Origin: an uncultured Synergistia bacterium
GTDB lineage: Bacteria > Eremiobacterota > SpSt-956 > JAKJGF01
Direction: 5' to 3'
Assembly (NCBI GenBank): GCA_937888925.1
Contig: CALARM010000306.1
Span: forward strand, 1-39,805
Length of the DNA: 39,805 nucleotides
The position numbers and the translations under genes are program-made. Positions 23,785 through 33,350 of this stretch are shown piece after piece (the first letter of the stretch is position 1; each line of letters starts with the position of its first letter). The notes beneath the pieces are model-generated. The model worked only from the letters and a program-made list of their open reading frames with translations, was not told the origin of the DNA and searched no databases.

Positions 23785-25098
23785 ATGAACATAACAATAA
23801 TAGGCTCAGGTTACGTAGGACTTGTAACAGGAACATGTATGGCAGAAATAGGACATAATGTTATATGTATTGATAATAATATTGAAAAAATAAATAAATT
23901 AAAGGACGGAAAAATACCTTTTTATGAGCCTTCACTGGAGCCTCTTATTAAATATAACGTAAATGAAGGACGTCTTTCTTTTTCCACTGATATAGCAGAA
24001 GGAGTAAAACACAGTGAAGTTATATTTCTCTGTGTAGGTACACCGCCCCTTCCTGACGGCAGTGCAAATCTTGAATATGTAAAAGAGGTTGTATCTCAAA
24101 TAGCAAAAAATATGGATAGTTACAAACTTATAGTAGAAAAAAGCACTGTTCCGGTGCAGACAGGAGAATGGCTTGAAAGACTCATAAATAAATATCTGGA
24201 CGATAAATCCATACCCTTTGATATTGCATCCAATCCCGAATTTTTAAGAGAAGGCAGTGCAGTTCATGACTTTATGTATCCAGATCGTATAGTAATAGGT
24301 GTAAACAGTGAAAGGTCTGCCAATCTTTTCATTAAAATCTACACTCCTTTAAATGCGCCTGTACTGATTACAGACATAAACAGTGCAGAACTGATAAAAC
24401 ATGCTTCAAATGCCTTCCTGGCTGCTAAAATATCTTTTATTAATTTTGTAGCCAATGTCTGTGAAAAAACAGGAGCTGATATAGATAAGGTTAAAATAGG
24501 AATTGGAATGGATAAAAGGATTGGAATGGATTTCCTCAATGCCGGTCTTGGTTTCGGCGGTTCTTGTTTCCCAAAAGATGTTCTTGCCTTTATGTCTATT
24601 GCCCAGAAGGTAGGAATAGAACCGGTTATGCTCAAAGCAGTAGACAAAATAAATAATGAACAGAGAGAAAAATTTATAAATAAAATTAAAGAATATCTCT
24701 GTGGAGTAAAAAATAAAAATATAGCTATTCTGGGTCTGTCCTTCAAACCTGATACAGATGATATAAGGCTTGCTCCAAGTTTAAGAATTATAGAAGCTTT
24801 ACTTGAAGACGGGGCAAAATTAAGATTATATGATCCTGCAGCAATGGAGAATGTGAAAGCTATTCATCCCCATCTTTATTATGCAGAAGATCCGCTTGAT
24901 GCAATTAAAGATTCAAGTGCAGCAGTATTTGTAACTGAATGGAAAAAATTTAAAGAACTGGATTTTCTTACAATAAAAAATAAAACAGCATGTCATACTA
25001 TCTTTGATGGTAGAAATATGTTTAATCAGGAACGTATGAGAAAACTGGGCTTCAAATATTATTCTATTGGCAGAAGTAACAGAAATAAAGAGGTGTAG
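23785..25098 (+). CDS. ugd: UDP-glucose 6-dehydrogenase
   Basis: A 437-residue enzyme of the UDP-glucose/GDP-mannose dehydrogenase family. The NAD site ITIIGSGYVGLVTGTCMAE is at the N-terminus, VEKSTVPVQTGE follows, and the catalytic Cys261 lies in GFGGSCFPKD. The C-terminal UDP-binding domain holds ILGLSFKPDTDDIRLAPS. It oxidises UDP-glucose to UDP-glucuronate, using two NAD. The product can feed the UDP-glucuronate 4-epimerase at 2931. The GDP-mannose or UDP-HexNAc branches are less likely. The start is well supported by TAAGGAG. The next gene begins two bases after its stop. Confidence 0.9.
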   Translation: MNITIIGSGYVGLVTGTCMAEIGHNVICIDNNIEKINKLKDGKIPFYEPSLEPLIKYNVNEGRLSFSTDIAEGVKHSEVIFLCVGTPPLPDGSANLEYVKEVVSQIAKNMDSYKLIVEKSTVPVQTGEWLERLINKYLDDKSIPFDIASNPEFLREGSAVHDFMYPDRIVIGVNSERSANLFIKIYTPLNAPVLITDINSAELIKHASNAFLAAKISFINFVANVCEKTGADIDKVKIGIGMDKRIGMDFLNAGLGFGGSCFPKDVLAFMSIAQKVGIEPVMLKAVDKINNEQREKFINKIKEYLCGVKNKNIAILGLSFKPDTDDIRLAPSLRIIEALLEDGAKLRLYDPAAMENVKAIHPHLYYAEDPLDAIKDSSAAVFVTEWKKFKELDFLTIKNKTACHTIFDGRNMFNQERMRKLGFKYYSIGRSNRNKEV

Positions 25099-25100
25099 GT

Positions 25101-26162
25101 ATGTCTATTGTTATTATTACCGGCTCATCAGGCCTGGTAGGTTCGGAATGTGTAAAATTTTACTGTCAGAAAGGTTATACTGTTATAGGAATTGATAATA
25201 ATTTGCGGGAATTCTTTTTCGGGAAAGATGCTTCTACAATCTGGATGAAAGAAGAACTTTTAAAGAAATTTAAGAACTTTCATCATTTTGACACAGATAT
25301 AAGGGATTTTAATGGCCTATCAAAGATATTTAATGAATATAAAAAAGATATTTCTCTAATAATCCACAGTGCTGCACAACCTTCTCATGACTGGGCTGCA
25401 ACGGATCCTTTTACAGATTTTTCTGTAAATGCCAGCGGTACATTGAATTTACTTGAAGCCTTTCGACATACATGCCGTGAAGCTGTATTTATCTTTGTAT
25501 CTACAAATAAAGTATACGGAGACCTTCCAAACTATCTTCCTCTGAAAGAACTTGAACAGAGATATGAAATTGAAGAAAACCATCACTGGTATAATGGAAT
25601 TGATGAGACTATGTCTCTGGATCATACAAAACACAGCCTTTTCGGCGTATCAAAAGCGTCGGCAGATTTAATGACCCAGGAATATGGAAGATATTTTGGA
25701 CTAAAGACAGGTATATTTCGAGGAGGATGTCTTACAGGGCCATCTCATTCAGGCACAATGATGCACGGATTTCTGTCATATCTTATGAGATGCTGTATCA
25801 GTGGAAAAAAATACTTTATTTACGGATATAAAGGGAAGCAGGTAAGAGATAATATTCATTCCTATGATCTTGTAAATGCCTTCAATCATTTTTTTGAAAA
25901 ACCGGGAATAGCAGAGGTATATAATATGGGAGGGAGCCGTCATTCAAATATATCCATAATGGAAGCAATAACTGTCTGTGAAGAAATTACTGGAAAGAAA
26001 ATGAATATTGAATATGCGGAACAGAACAGAATAGGTGATCATATATGGTGGATAAGCGATGTTTCCAGATTTAAAAATCACTATCCTGAGTGGGAATACC
26101 GTTATAATTGCAGAGAAATTCTCCAGGAAATCTATGATATTCAAAAAAATCTGAAGTGGTGA
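25101..26162 (+). CDS. NAD-dependent sugar epimerase, CDP-paratose 2-epimerase-like, with Phe for catalytic Tyr
   Basis: A 353-residue extended short-chain dehydrogenase with TGSSGLVG at the N-terminus. The segments HSAAQPSHDWAATDPFTDFSVNA, FVSTNKVYGD and YKGKQVRDNIHSYDLV are typical of the Tyv/CDP-paratose 2-epimerase-like group. The catalytic YxxxK motif is replaced: HSLFGVSK gives Phe181 and Lys185, so the usual proton-shuttling tyrosine hydroxyl is missing. My recollection is that a clade of such FxxxK proteins exists, but I cannot check. Another tyrosine may replace it, or the protein may act with the next gene product, which keeps the Tyr. Five bases separate it from that gene. The substrate is unknown. 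Confidence 0.8.
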   Translation: MSIVIITGSSGLVGSECVKFYCQKGYTVIGIDNNLREFFFGKDASTIWMKEELLKKFKNFHHFDTDIRDFNGLSKIFNEYKKDISLIIHSAAQPSHDWAATDPFTDFSVNASGTLNLLEAFRHTCREAVFIFVSTNKVYGDLPNYLPLKELEQRYEIEENHHWYNGIDETMSLDHTKHSLFGVSKASADLMTQEYGRYFGLKTGIFRGGCLTGPSHSGTMMHGFLSYLMRCCISGKKYFIYGYKGKQVRDNIHSYDLVNAFNHFFEKPGIAEVYNMGGSRHSNISIMEAITVCEEITGKKMNIEYAEQNRIGDHIWWISDVSRFKNHYPEWEYRYNCREILQEIYDIQKNLKW

Positions 26163-26167
26163 AAAGA

Positions 26168-27238
26168 ATGAACTATGACAGTGTATTTATAACAGGTGGG
26201 GCAGGGTTTGTCGGAAGTAATCTGGCTCTGTCTTTCAAATCTAAATATCCGGATCTCAGAGTTATTGTTATGGATAACCTCAAAAGAAGGGGGGCGGAGC
26301 TGAATATTAAAAGATTAAAAGATAGCGGAGTAGATTTTATACATGGTGATATAAGAAATCGTGAAGATTTTCCATCCATTCATTTCAGTGCCATGATAGA
26401 ATGTTCTGCAGAACCTTCTGTCATGGCAGGATATAATGGAAGCCCCCTTTATGTTATAAATACAAATCTCAGCGGCACAATAAACTGCCTTGAAGAGGTA
26501 AGAAAACGTAAGGCAGATATAATTTTCCTTTCTACAAGTCGTGTTTACCCATATGATAAAATAAATAATATTAAATTTACTGAAGGTGAGAGCCGTTTTA
26601 TCTGGGATAAGGAGCAGAATATTACAGGATGGTCAGAAAAAGGTATAACAGAAAAATTTTCTCTGGAAGGTCCCAGATCTCTTTACGGTGCATCAAAACT
26701 ATGTTCTGAATTAATCCTTCAGGAATATATATCTATGTACGGTATAAGAGGTATTATTAACAGATGTGGCGTAATTGCAGGTCCCTGGCAGTTTGGTAAA
26801 GTTGATCAGGGAGTCTTTACCCTGTGGATGCTCTACCATTATTTTAAAAAAGATGGCTTAAAATATATAGGGTTTGGAGGTAAAGGTAAACAGGTAAGGG
26901 ATCTTGTTCATATTGACGATATATTTGAACTTCTGGATATAGAACTAAAAGGAATTGATAAATTTAATGGTAAGGTTTATAATACAGGAGGAGGTCAGAA
27001 AGAAAGCCTGTCCCTTCTGGAAGCTACAGAAATATGCCGGGAAATTACAGGGAATAAAATAAATATAGATATAGATTTAAATAACAGGCCGGCAGATCTA
27101 GCAATCTACACAGGAGATAACAGTCTTATAATGAAGGAGTCAGGATGGTTCCCGAGAAAAATAAAAGAGAAAATTTTAGAAGATATATACAGATGGATAA
27201 AATCTGAAGAGAAATTTATAAAAACCACTCTGTTCTGA
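26168..27238 (+). CDS. NAD-dependent sugar epimerase/dehydratase, partner of the preceding enzyme
   Basis: A 356-residue extended short-chain dehydrogenase. The cofactor loop TGGAGFVGSN lies near the N-terminus, ECSAEPSVMAGYN is the active-site loop, STSRVYPY holds the Ser/Thr, and SLYGASKLCSE holds the intact YxxxK pair. GFGGKGKQVRDLVHIDDI parallels YGYKGKQVRDNIHSYDL of the gene before it, so the two enzymes are sister proteins. They probably act on related or the same nucleotide sugar; CDP- or UDP-sugars are possible. The start is ATG 26168 with GGTG six bases upstream; in-frame GTG codons at 26156 and 26159 are alternatives. Confidence 0.8.
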   Translation: MNYDSVFITGGAGFVGSNLALSFKSKYPDLRVIVMDNLKRRGAELNIKRLKDSGVDFIHGDIRNREDFPSIHFSAMIECSAEPSVMAGYNGSPLYVINTNLSGTINCLEEVRKRKADIIFLSTSRVYPYDKINNIKFTEGESRFIWDKEQNITGWSEKGITEKFSLEGPRSLYGASKLCSELILQEYISMYGIRGIINRCGVIAGPWQFGKVDQGVFTLWMLYHYFKKDGLKYIGFGGKGKQVRDLVHIDDIFELLDIELKGIDKFNGKVYNTGGGQKESLSLLEATEICREITGNKINIDIDLNNRPADLAIYTGDNSLIMKESGWFPRKIKEKILEDIYRWIKSEEKFIKTTLF

Positions 27239-27257
27239 TGAAAAAAGGAGAGTATCT

Positions 27258-28718
27258 TTGAAAATAGTACTGTCAAATCCTCCCTGGTATAAAGGTAATT
27301 CCTTCGGAGTAAGAGCCGGTTCAAGGTGGCCACATTTTACTGAAGTTCCCTATCTTCCCTTTCCTTTTTTTCTTGCCTATAGTGCAGCACTTCTGGAAAA
27401 AAAAGAAAAAGACCTTCTTGTTATTGATTCTCCTGCAGAAAAATTGAAAAATGAAGAATTTATAGAAAAGATAAAGTCCTTCTGTCCGGATCTTTTACTT
27501 ATGGAAGTTTCAACTCCCTCTATCATTGACGACCTTTACCTTTCAAAAGAAATAAAGAAAATACTGACTGACACAAAAATAGCTTTCTGTGGCCCCCATA
27601 TTCTGATGCAACAGGAAGAATTCCTTGAAGAAAACTCTTCTGTAGATTATATTCTTTACGGGGAGTATGAATATACTCTTCTTGAACTTGCAGAACATAT
27701 GGAACATGATAAATCTCTTGAGAATATTTCCGGCTTAATCTATAGAAAAAATAAGGAGGTTATAAAAAATTCTCCCAGACCTCTAATTGAAAACTTAGAT
27801 GACCTTCCATGGCCTGCAAGACATCTTTTCCCTCTTATGAAATACTGTGATGAAGCCTATGGAATCCCCGGACCATCTTTACAGATGTGGGCAAGCAGAG
27901 GCTGTCCCTATGGATGTATTTTCTGTTTCTGGCCCCAGGTTATGTATGGAGGTAATAAATATAGAACAAGAAATCCTGCAGATATTATAAAAGAAGTCAA
28001 ATTTTACATAGATAAATATCCTTTTAAATCTTATTTCTTTGATGATGATACCTTTAATATAGGGAAAAATAGAATGAAGGAAATATGTAAAGAAATAAGA
28101 AAGAACGAAATTGATCTGCCATGGGCAATTATGGCAAGAGCAGATACTATGGATCTGCACACTCTTGAGGAAATGAAAAAAGCCGGTCTGAGCGGTATAA
28201 AATACGGTGTAGAATCCGGGGTTCAGGAAATAGTAAATAAAGCCTGTAAATCACTGGATCTGAATAAAGTAAAAGAAGCAGTAAAACATACAAAAGAACT
28301 CGGTATTCACCTTCATCTAACCTTTACTTTCGGCCTCCCTGGAGAGACAAAAGATACTATAAAGAAAACAATTAATTTTGCTCTTTCTCTTGATCCTGAC
28401 ACTTTACAATTTTCAATTATGACCCCTTTTCCGGGAAGTAAATATTTTGATCTTCTGGACAGTAAAGGATGCATCCTGACAAAAGACTGGGCAAAATATA
28501 ACGGCACATGCAGTGCTGTTATGAAGACAGAAAATTTAACACCAGAAGATCTTGAAGAATCTCTCAGAGATGCCTATGATCTCTGGAGGGCTCATCTTGT
28601 TAAAAGAAATTTTAAAGAAAAAAAAATTTATTATATAAAAAAAGGGTTAATGAATCCAGGAAAATCATTAAAAATTCTCAAAGATTTAGTTTTTTCTAAA
28701 TTCAAAAAGGATAAATAG
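27258..28718 (+). CDS. B12-binding-type radical SAM protein
   Basis: A 486-residue enzyme. Residues 1 to about 150 form a Rossmann-like cobalamin-binding-type domain (CPDLLLMEVSTPSIIDD, FCGPHI, VDYILYGEYEYTLLELAE); the DxHxxG cobalamin ligand motif is not visible, as in many members of this class. The radical SAM domain carries CPYGCIFC at about residue 215 (CxxxCxxC, 4Fe-4S cluster), then FDDDTFN, KYGVESG, and FTFGLPGET. Members methylate unactivated carbons or rearrange substrates. Beside two sugar epimerases a sugar or lipid carrier is the likely substrate (inference). It starts with TTG at 27258, with AAAGGAG seven bases upstream. Confidence 0.85.
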   Translation: MKIVLSNPPWYKGNSFGVRAGSRWPHFTEVPYLPFPFFLAYSAALLEKKEKDLLVIDSPAEKLKNEEFIEKIKSFCPDLLLMEVSTPSIIDDLYLSKEIKKILTDTKIAFCGPHILMQQEEFLEENSSVDYILYGEYEYTLLELAEHMEHDKSLENISGLIYRKNKEVIKNSPRPLIENLDDLPWPARHLFPLMKYCDEAYGIPGPSLQMWASRGCPYGCIFCFWPQVMYGGNKYRTRNPADIIKEVKFYIDKYPFKSYFFDDDTFNIGKNRMKEICKEIRKNEIDLPWAIMARADTMDLHTLEEMKKAGLSGIKYGVESGVQEIVNKACKSLDLNKVKEAVKHTKELGIHLHLTFTFGLPGETKDTIKKTINFALSLDPDTLQFSIMTPFPGSKYFDLLDSKGCILTKDWAKYNGTCSAVMKTENLTPEDLEESLRDAYDLWRAHLVKRNFKEKKIYYIKKGLMNPGKSLKILKDLVFSKFKKDK

Positions 28719-28722
28719 TTTA

Positions 28723-30057
28723 ATGAAAGAAGTCAGTTTTTATGTACCATGTTTCAATGCAGAAAATTATATAGGAGAATGTATTGAAAGTATAGAAAAA
28801 CAGACCTATCCTGTAAAGGAAATTATTCTCGTTGATGACGGTTCTACCGATAGGTCTGTTGAAATAATTTCTTCCTATCCTTCAGTAAAAATAATAAAAA
28901 AGAAAAAAAATCAGGGACTGGCTTCTGCAAGAAATACAGGCATTGAAAACTGCAGCGGAGAATTCATAGCTTCCTGTGATTCTGACGTCAGTCTACACAG
29001 AGACTGGCTTATGAAAATAATGGAAAATTTTTCACAAGATAATCTGGCAGGAGCCGGAGGTAAAGTTATCGAGAGAAACAGAGATAAAATGGCAGATAGA
29101 TGGAGAAGTCACCATCTTATACAGCACTGGGGGGATAAAAAAATTATAAATCCCGGGTTCCTCTTCGGTGCAAATACCGTTTTCCATAAAGATACTCTCC
29201 TGAAAGTGGGTAAATATAATGAACTCTACAGAACAAACAGAGAAGATGTGGATCTCTGCGAAAGAATAAAAAAATCCGGTACTATGATACTTTATGAGCC
29301 AGAAGCCTTAGCAGAACATATAAGAACAGATACTGTAAAGTCAGTAATAAATACCTATTACGGATGGAAAAAATATGATTACCGCCAGAATAACAGCTTT
29401 TACGATAATTTTCTTCTTCTTAATGGAAAAATCAAATTCAGTATAAATGTCTGTTATGATATGACTAACAGTGATATAAAGAAAAATTTTATGGATATGA
29501 TTTACCCGACAGTATTAATAATGTATCGATTTATCCTGAAGGATATAAAAGAATGTAAAGAAAATAGAAATGAATTAATAATAGCTTATCTGGCTATAAA
29601 GAATATTTTACTCCATAATAACTCTATAGCTTCTGAACTAAAAGATAAAATTCAGGAAGATATTACAGATTTGATCCCGGAAAATCATAGAAGGAATATT
29701 TTAAATGAATATATTGATAAAAATACTTTTATAGAAAAAATGAAAGAAATTTTTAAAGATTTTCATATTAACTTTATATCAGGACTTTACAATTTGATTG
29801 AAGATAGAACGGAACGAATACCATCTCTGTATAATATGAAAAATCCCATTACAGATAACAAAGAAAGAGTTAAAAATTTCATACAGTCCAGGGCAGGAAC
29901 GTCAAGACGTTTTGTCATATGGGAAAAATTTCGTAAAATGAGTGAAAAAAGTTATTTAACAATGAAACATTTTTCTTATTCTTTATTAAAAAAACCTTCT
30001 GTTAAAGAGAGAGACTTTTTCTGGGAGCTTGTAAGAAAATCAAGTAATATGTTTTAA
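28723..30057 (+). CDS. GT2 glycosyltransferase
   Basis: A 444-residue protein. The N-terminal GT-A domain shows VSFYVPCFNAENYI, EIILVDDGSTDRS, GLASARNTGIE, the metal-binding CDSDVSLH, then GANTVFHKD and the acceptor-loop NREDVDLCERI. The C-terminal 200 residues are helical and not recognised. It follows the radical SAM gene by four bases and precedes a second radical SAM gene by three, so it is part of the long plus-strand operon. Donor and linkage are unknown. Confidence 0.82.
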   Translation: MKEVSFYVPCFNAENYIGECIESIEKQTYPVKEIILVDDGSTDRSVEIISSYPSVKIIKKKKNQGLASARNTGIENCSGEFIASCDSDVSLHRDWLMKIMENFSQDNLAGAGGKVIERNRDKMADRWRSHHLIQHWGDKKIINPGFLFGANTVFHKDTLLKVGKYNELYRTNREDVDLCERIKKSGTMILYEPEALAEHIRTDTVKSVINTYYGWKKYDYRQNNSFYDNFLLLNGKIKFSINVCYDMTNSDIKKNFMDMIYPTVLIMYRFILKDIKECKENRNELIIAYLAIKNILLHNNSIASELKDKIQEDITDLIPENHRRNILNEYIDKNTFIEKMKEIFKDFHINFISGLYNLIEDRTERIPSLYNMKNPITDNKERVKNFIQSRAGTSRRFVIWEKFRKMSEKSYLTMKHFSYSLLKKPSVKERDFFWELVRKSSNMF

Positions 30058-30060
30058 AAT

Positions 30061-31035
30061 ATGAAATATGTACTATACAATCTAAAAGATATTATAAAAA
30101 ATAACATTAAATTTATTTATCGATTTCTTCTTTACAGGAGAATGGCCGAAACTATACAGATAGAACCTACAACTCGTTGTATGTTCAATTGCAGTATCTG
30201 TTCACGTAACAGCCTCAGGAAGGAAAGAGTAAATAAAGATATGGACTGGGAAACATATGAAGCTATATTAGATTACCCTTATATAAAAAAAATGAGATTT
30301 CAGGGAATGGGTGAACCCTTTTTTAATATTAAACTTCTGGATATGTTAAAAAGTGCTAAAAAAAGAGGAATATATACAATAATTACATCTACCGGCTTCT
30401 TTCCTCCAGAAAGCCCTCCTATTGAAGAATTTATTCCTTATTTAAATGAACTATGGCTCTCTATAGATAGTTTTTCCGAAGAGAAAGAAGTTAAAAGGAA
30501 TCCCATCCATACAATAAAAAAACTTAATTCTATAAAAATACCTGCCTCTTTTATGTGGGGGATTAACTTTGTAATAACCTTTGAAAATCTTCAGGAATTG
30601 GACTATTTCGAGAATTTTTTCATAAGCTATAAGCCGGATCTACTGTGTTTTGCAGAAGTAGAAAACTGGTATCTACCTTCACAGGGGGAGATATATAAGA
30701 AATCCCATGAATTTGCAAAAAAAACAAAGGAATCATCAAAATTGATTTCTAAAAAATTATATGATATACGACAAAAGATCTCCGCCAAAAAATTCTATAT
30801 TTCTGATCTGAAACCAAGAAAAAACTCCTGTCTCTGGCCTGTAACAGGTATTTTCATCACATATGACGGTTATGTAACTCCATGCTGTATACGTATGGAT
30901 CCTGATGTAATTAATTTCGGAAATATCCGTAAAAAACCATTGATTGAAATATTAAATGGTGGTAAATACAATGATTACAGAAAAGCTCTTCTATTCAGAA
31001 AGCCTTATTCTTGCTGTGATTTCTGTCCTTTATAG
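30061..31035 (+). CDS. Radical SAM/SPASM domain protein
   Basis: A 324-residue enzyme. The 4Fe-4S motif is Cys40, Cys44, Cys47 in RCMFNCSIC, followed by the GMGEPFFN loop typical of SPASM-type radical SAM proteins. The C-terminal third holds additional cysteines (CLWP, then GYVTPCCIRMDPDVINFGNI, and the end CCDFCP), which bind auxiliary clusters. SPASM enzymes usually modify peptides or alcohol-bearing small molecules and can act as dehydrogenases. Position between two glycosyltransferases suggests a sugar or aglycone substrate, which is inference. The ATG follows the upstream stop by three bases without a clear ribosome site. Confidence 0.85.
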   Translation: MKYVLYNLKDIIKNNIKFIYRFLLYRRMAETIQIEPTTRCMFNCSICSRNSLRKERVNKDMDWETYEAILDYPYIKKMRFQGMGEPFFNIKLLDMLKSAKKRGIYTIITSTGFFPPESPPIEEFIPYLNELWLSIDSFSEEKEVKRNPIHTIKKLNSIKIPASFMWGINFVITFENLQELDYFENFFISYKPDLLCFAEVENWYLPSQGEIYKKSHEFAKKTKESSKLISKKLYDIRQKISAKKFYISDLKPRKNSCLWPVTGIFITYDGYVTPCCIRMDPDVINFGNIRKKPLIEILNGGKYNDYRKALLFRKPYSCCDFCPL

Positions 31036-31047
31036 AGAGAATATTTT

Positions 31048-32358
31048 ATGGAAAAAATAGCTGTTATTATAGTAAACTGGAATAAAAAAGAATATCTGGA
31101 CAGACTCATGAATAGTTTATTTAAAATAGATAACCCTCCTATAGATATTACCGTCGTAGACAATGCATCTACAGATGAAAGTATTACTTTTATAAAAGAA
31201 CATTATCCACATATCAATCTTATTGAAAACAGTACAAACCTTGGAGGGACAGGTGGATTTAATACAGGTCTTAACTATGTAATAGAAAAAGGTACTTATC
31301 TTTATGCCTGGCTTTTAGATAATGATGCAGAAGTAGAAAGTGATACTCTGGTTAATCTCTATAATACTATGAAATCTGACAGAAATATAGCTCTATGTGG
31401 CTCAAAAATAGTAGATCCTGAAGATAAAAAAACCATAGTAGAAACAGGTGGTATCATTTCCTGGACAGGTGCAACAACTATGGCTCAAAACAAGGGTAAA
31501 TGTAAGGAAGAAGTTTCAGTTATTATAGATGTAGACTATGTAGCAGCATGTTCTGTTCTGGTAAATATAGAGATAGTAAAAAAAATCGGCATAATGGATG
31601 AAAAATTTTTCCTTCTCTGGGATGATATAGAATGGGGATGGAGATTTAAAAAATATGGATATAGAGTATGTGTTTCCTGTTCCTCAACAGTCTACCATCC
31701 TGATTTCTCAAATCAAAGGGATTCCTATGTAAAACGTTACTATTCATCAAGAAATGCCCTTTATTTTTTCAGGTCTGCAGAAAAAGGAAAATATTTTAAA
31801 AATTCTTTGAAGAGAACAATTTCTATAAAATTATTTTTCAAACTTGTAGGGGAAATTTCTCAAAGTGAAGCGACACAGAGAGGTATTAAAGATTTTAAAG
31901 ATAGTAAAACAGGAAAAATAACAGGAGACATAATATTAACAAACATTTACAATTGGGAAAAACTTAATCAATTCGACATAAAAATGTTTAATAATAAAAC
32001 AATATTGCTTATCCCTGAAAGTTATGAACAAACAAAAACACTGATAAACAAATATCCACATATTAAATGGCTTCTCCTTGTGGATAATTTGCATAAAGAT
32101 CAGTATAAAAAATTAGGTTCGGAAATACTTACGTTTAAGGATAACATAAAAGATATGATATATATCTGTTCTGTGTTAAAAAAGAAAGGAATCTCTCTGG
32201 TTTTAATCTATAAAAGTGTATTTCCTGTAATAGCAGCTTTACTTAATATTGATTATTCTTTAATATTATACAGAAATAAAGGTTATTATAAAAAACAAAG
32301 AGATATTTTTATGCTAGTAAAATTAATTTTAATTAAACTGTATAGCAGTATAATTTAA
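31048..32358 (+). CDS. GT2 glycosyltransferase (rhamnosyl/galactofuranosyl-transferase-like)
   Basis: A 436-residue protein. The GT-A domain resembles the WbbL/GlfT-like branch: IAVIIVNWNKKEYL, ITVVDNASTDES, NLGGTGGFNTGL, WLLDNDAEVES and, for the acceptor base, LLWDDIEWGWRFKKYGY. The C-terminal 170 residues resemble a nucleotide-free Rossmann-like region (ILLIPESYEQTKT, IKWLLLVDN) of unknown role. It begins twelve bases after the SPASM gene. Donor sugars of this branch are often dTDP-L-rhamnose or UDP-galactofuranose; none can be assigned here. Confidence 0.8.
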   Translation: MEKIAVIIVNWNKKEYLDRLMNSLFKIDNPPIDITVVDNASTDESITFIKEHYPHINLIENSTNLGGTGGFNTGLNYVIEKGTYLYAWLLDNDAEVESDTLVNLYNTMKSDRNIALCGSKIVDPEDKKTIVETGGIISWTGATTMAQNKGKCKEEVSVIIDVDYVAACSVLVNIEIVKKIGIMDEKFFLLWDDIEWGWRFKKYGYRVCVSCSSTVYHPDFSNQRDSYVKRYYSSRNALYFFRSAEKGKYFKNSLKRTISIKLFFKLVGEISQSEATQRGIKDFKDSKTGKITGDIILTNIYNWEKLNQFDIKMFNNKTILLIPESYEQTKTLINKYPHIKWLLLVDNLHKDQYKKLGSEILTFKDNIKDMIYICSVLKKKGISLVLIYKSVFPVIAALLNIDYSLILYRNKGYYKKQRDIFMLVKLILIKLYSSII

Positions 32359-32381
32359 CAAGATGCAATAGAGGAACTACT

Positions 32382-33350
32382 ATGAAAATAATAGAAAAAT
32401 TACTTGATAAAATAAAAATAATTACCGAACGAAACTTAACACTGAAAAGATTATATAGAGGTTTTTTGATAAGATTTTTGAAGAGAACATTTAATTTATG
32501 GGAAATCTTTGGTTTTCATATTATACCTATTTACTGCTATTCACCCATACCTGACACAAAAAATTTAAAAAATTCTTTATGGACAAATATATCAGAATGT
32601 ACAGGTATAGATTTTAATGAAAAAAAACAGTTAGAACTCTTAGAAATTTGTTTACAAAATTTTAACAAAGAATATAATAATTTTCCCATGGAACAGACTT
32701 CTATACCTTATGAGTATTATAGAAGAAATGGTACTTTTTCAACTGTAGATGCAGAAATTTTATATTCCTTTATAAGATATTTTAAACCAAAGAAGATCAT
32801 TGAAATAGGCTCAGGTAAATCTACCTTTCTGTCTGCCCAGGCTATTATAAAAAATAAAAATCTTGATAGTACATACACATGTAACTTCCTTACAATTGAC
32901 TTGAACATGCCTAAAGTCATAGAAAATGGTTTTCCAGGTTTAACAAGGGTAATAAATAAAGAAGTTCAGGATGTTTCTATGTCAGAATTTACCGATTTAA
33001 AAGAAAATGATATTCTATTTATTGATTCAAGTCATATATTAAAAACGGGAAGTGATGTGCAATATGAATATCTTGAAATATTGCCAAAACTTAATAAAGG
33101 TGTGATTATTCATGCTCATGATATATTTATTCCAAGTGAATACCCTAAAGATTTTATATATAAGAGACATGAATTCTGGACAGAACAATATTTAGTTCAG
33201 GCATTTTTAATGTTTAATAAAGATTTCGAAATATTATGGGCAGGAAATTATATGAATTTAAAATATCCTGAGAAACTGGAAAGCGCTTTTAAAACCTATA
33301 TAAAACATCATAGCTGGCCTGTAAGCCTCTGGATGAGAAAAATAAAATAA
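32382..33350 (+). CDS. Class I SAM-dependent methyltransferase
   Basis: A 322-residue protein. The SAM-binding motif IIEIGSGKSTFLSAQAI is at about residue 140, the acidic strand FLTIDL follows, and NDILFIDSSHILKTGSD is the post-motif; histidines and acids in HAHDIFIPSEY could bind a metal, as in Methyltransf_24-type sugar O-methyltransferases. The N-terminal 120 residues are basic and not recognised. It is the last plus-strand gene of the locus. Its TAA (33348-33350) directly abuts the minus-strand stop codon of the cytidylyltransferase, with no intergenic base and no visible terminator. Confidence 0.8.
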   Translation: MKIIEKLLDKIKIITERNLTLKRLYRGFLIRFLKRTFNLWEIFGFHIIPIYCYSPIPDTKNLKNSLWTNISECTGIDFNEKKQLELLEICLQNFNKEYNNFPMEQTSIPYEYYRRNGTFSTVDAEILYSFIRYFKPKKIIEIGSGKSTFLSAQAIIKNKNLDSTYTCNFLTIDLNMPKVIENGFPGLTRVINKEVQDVSMSEFTDLKENDILFIDSSHILKTGSDVQYEYLEILPKLNKGVIIHAHDIFIPSEYPKDFIYKRHEFWTEQYLVQAFLMFNKDFEILWAGNYMNLKYPEKLESAFKTYIKHHSWPVSLWMRKIK

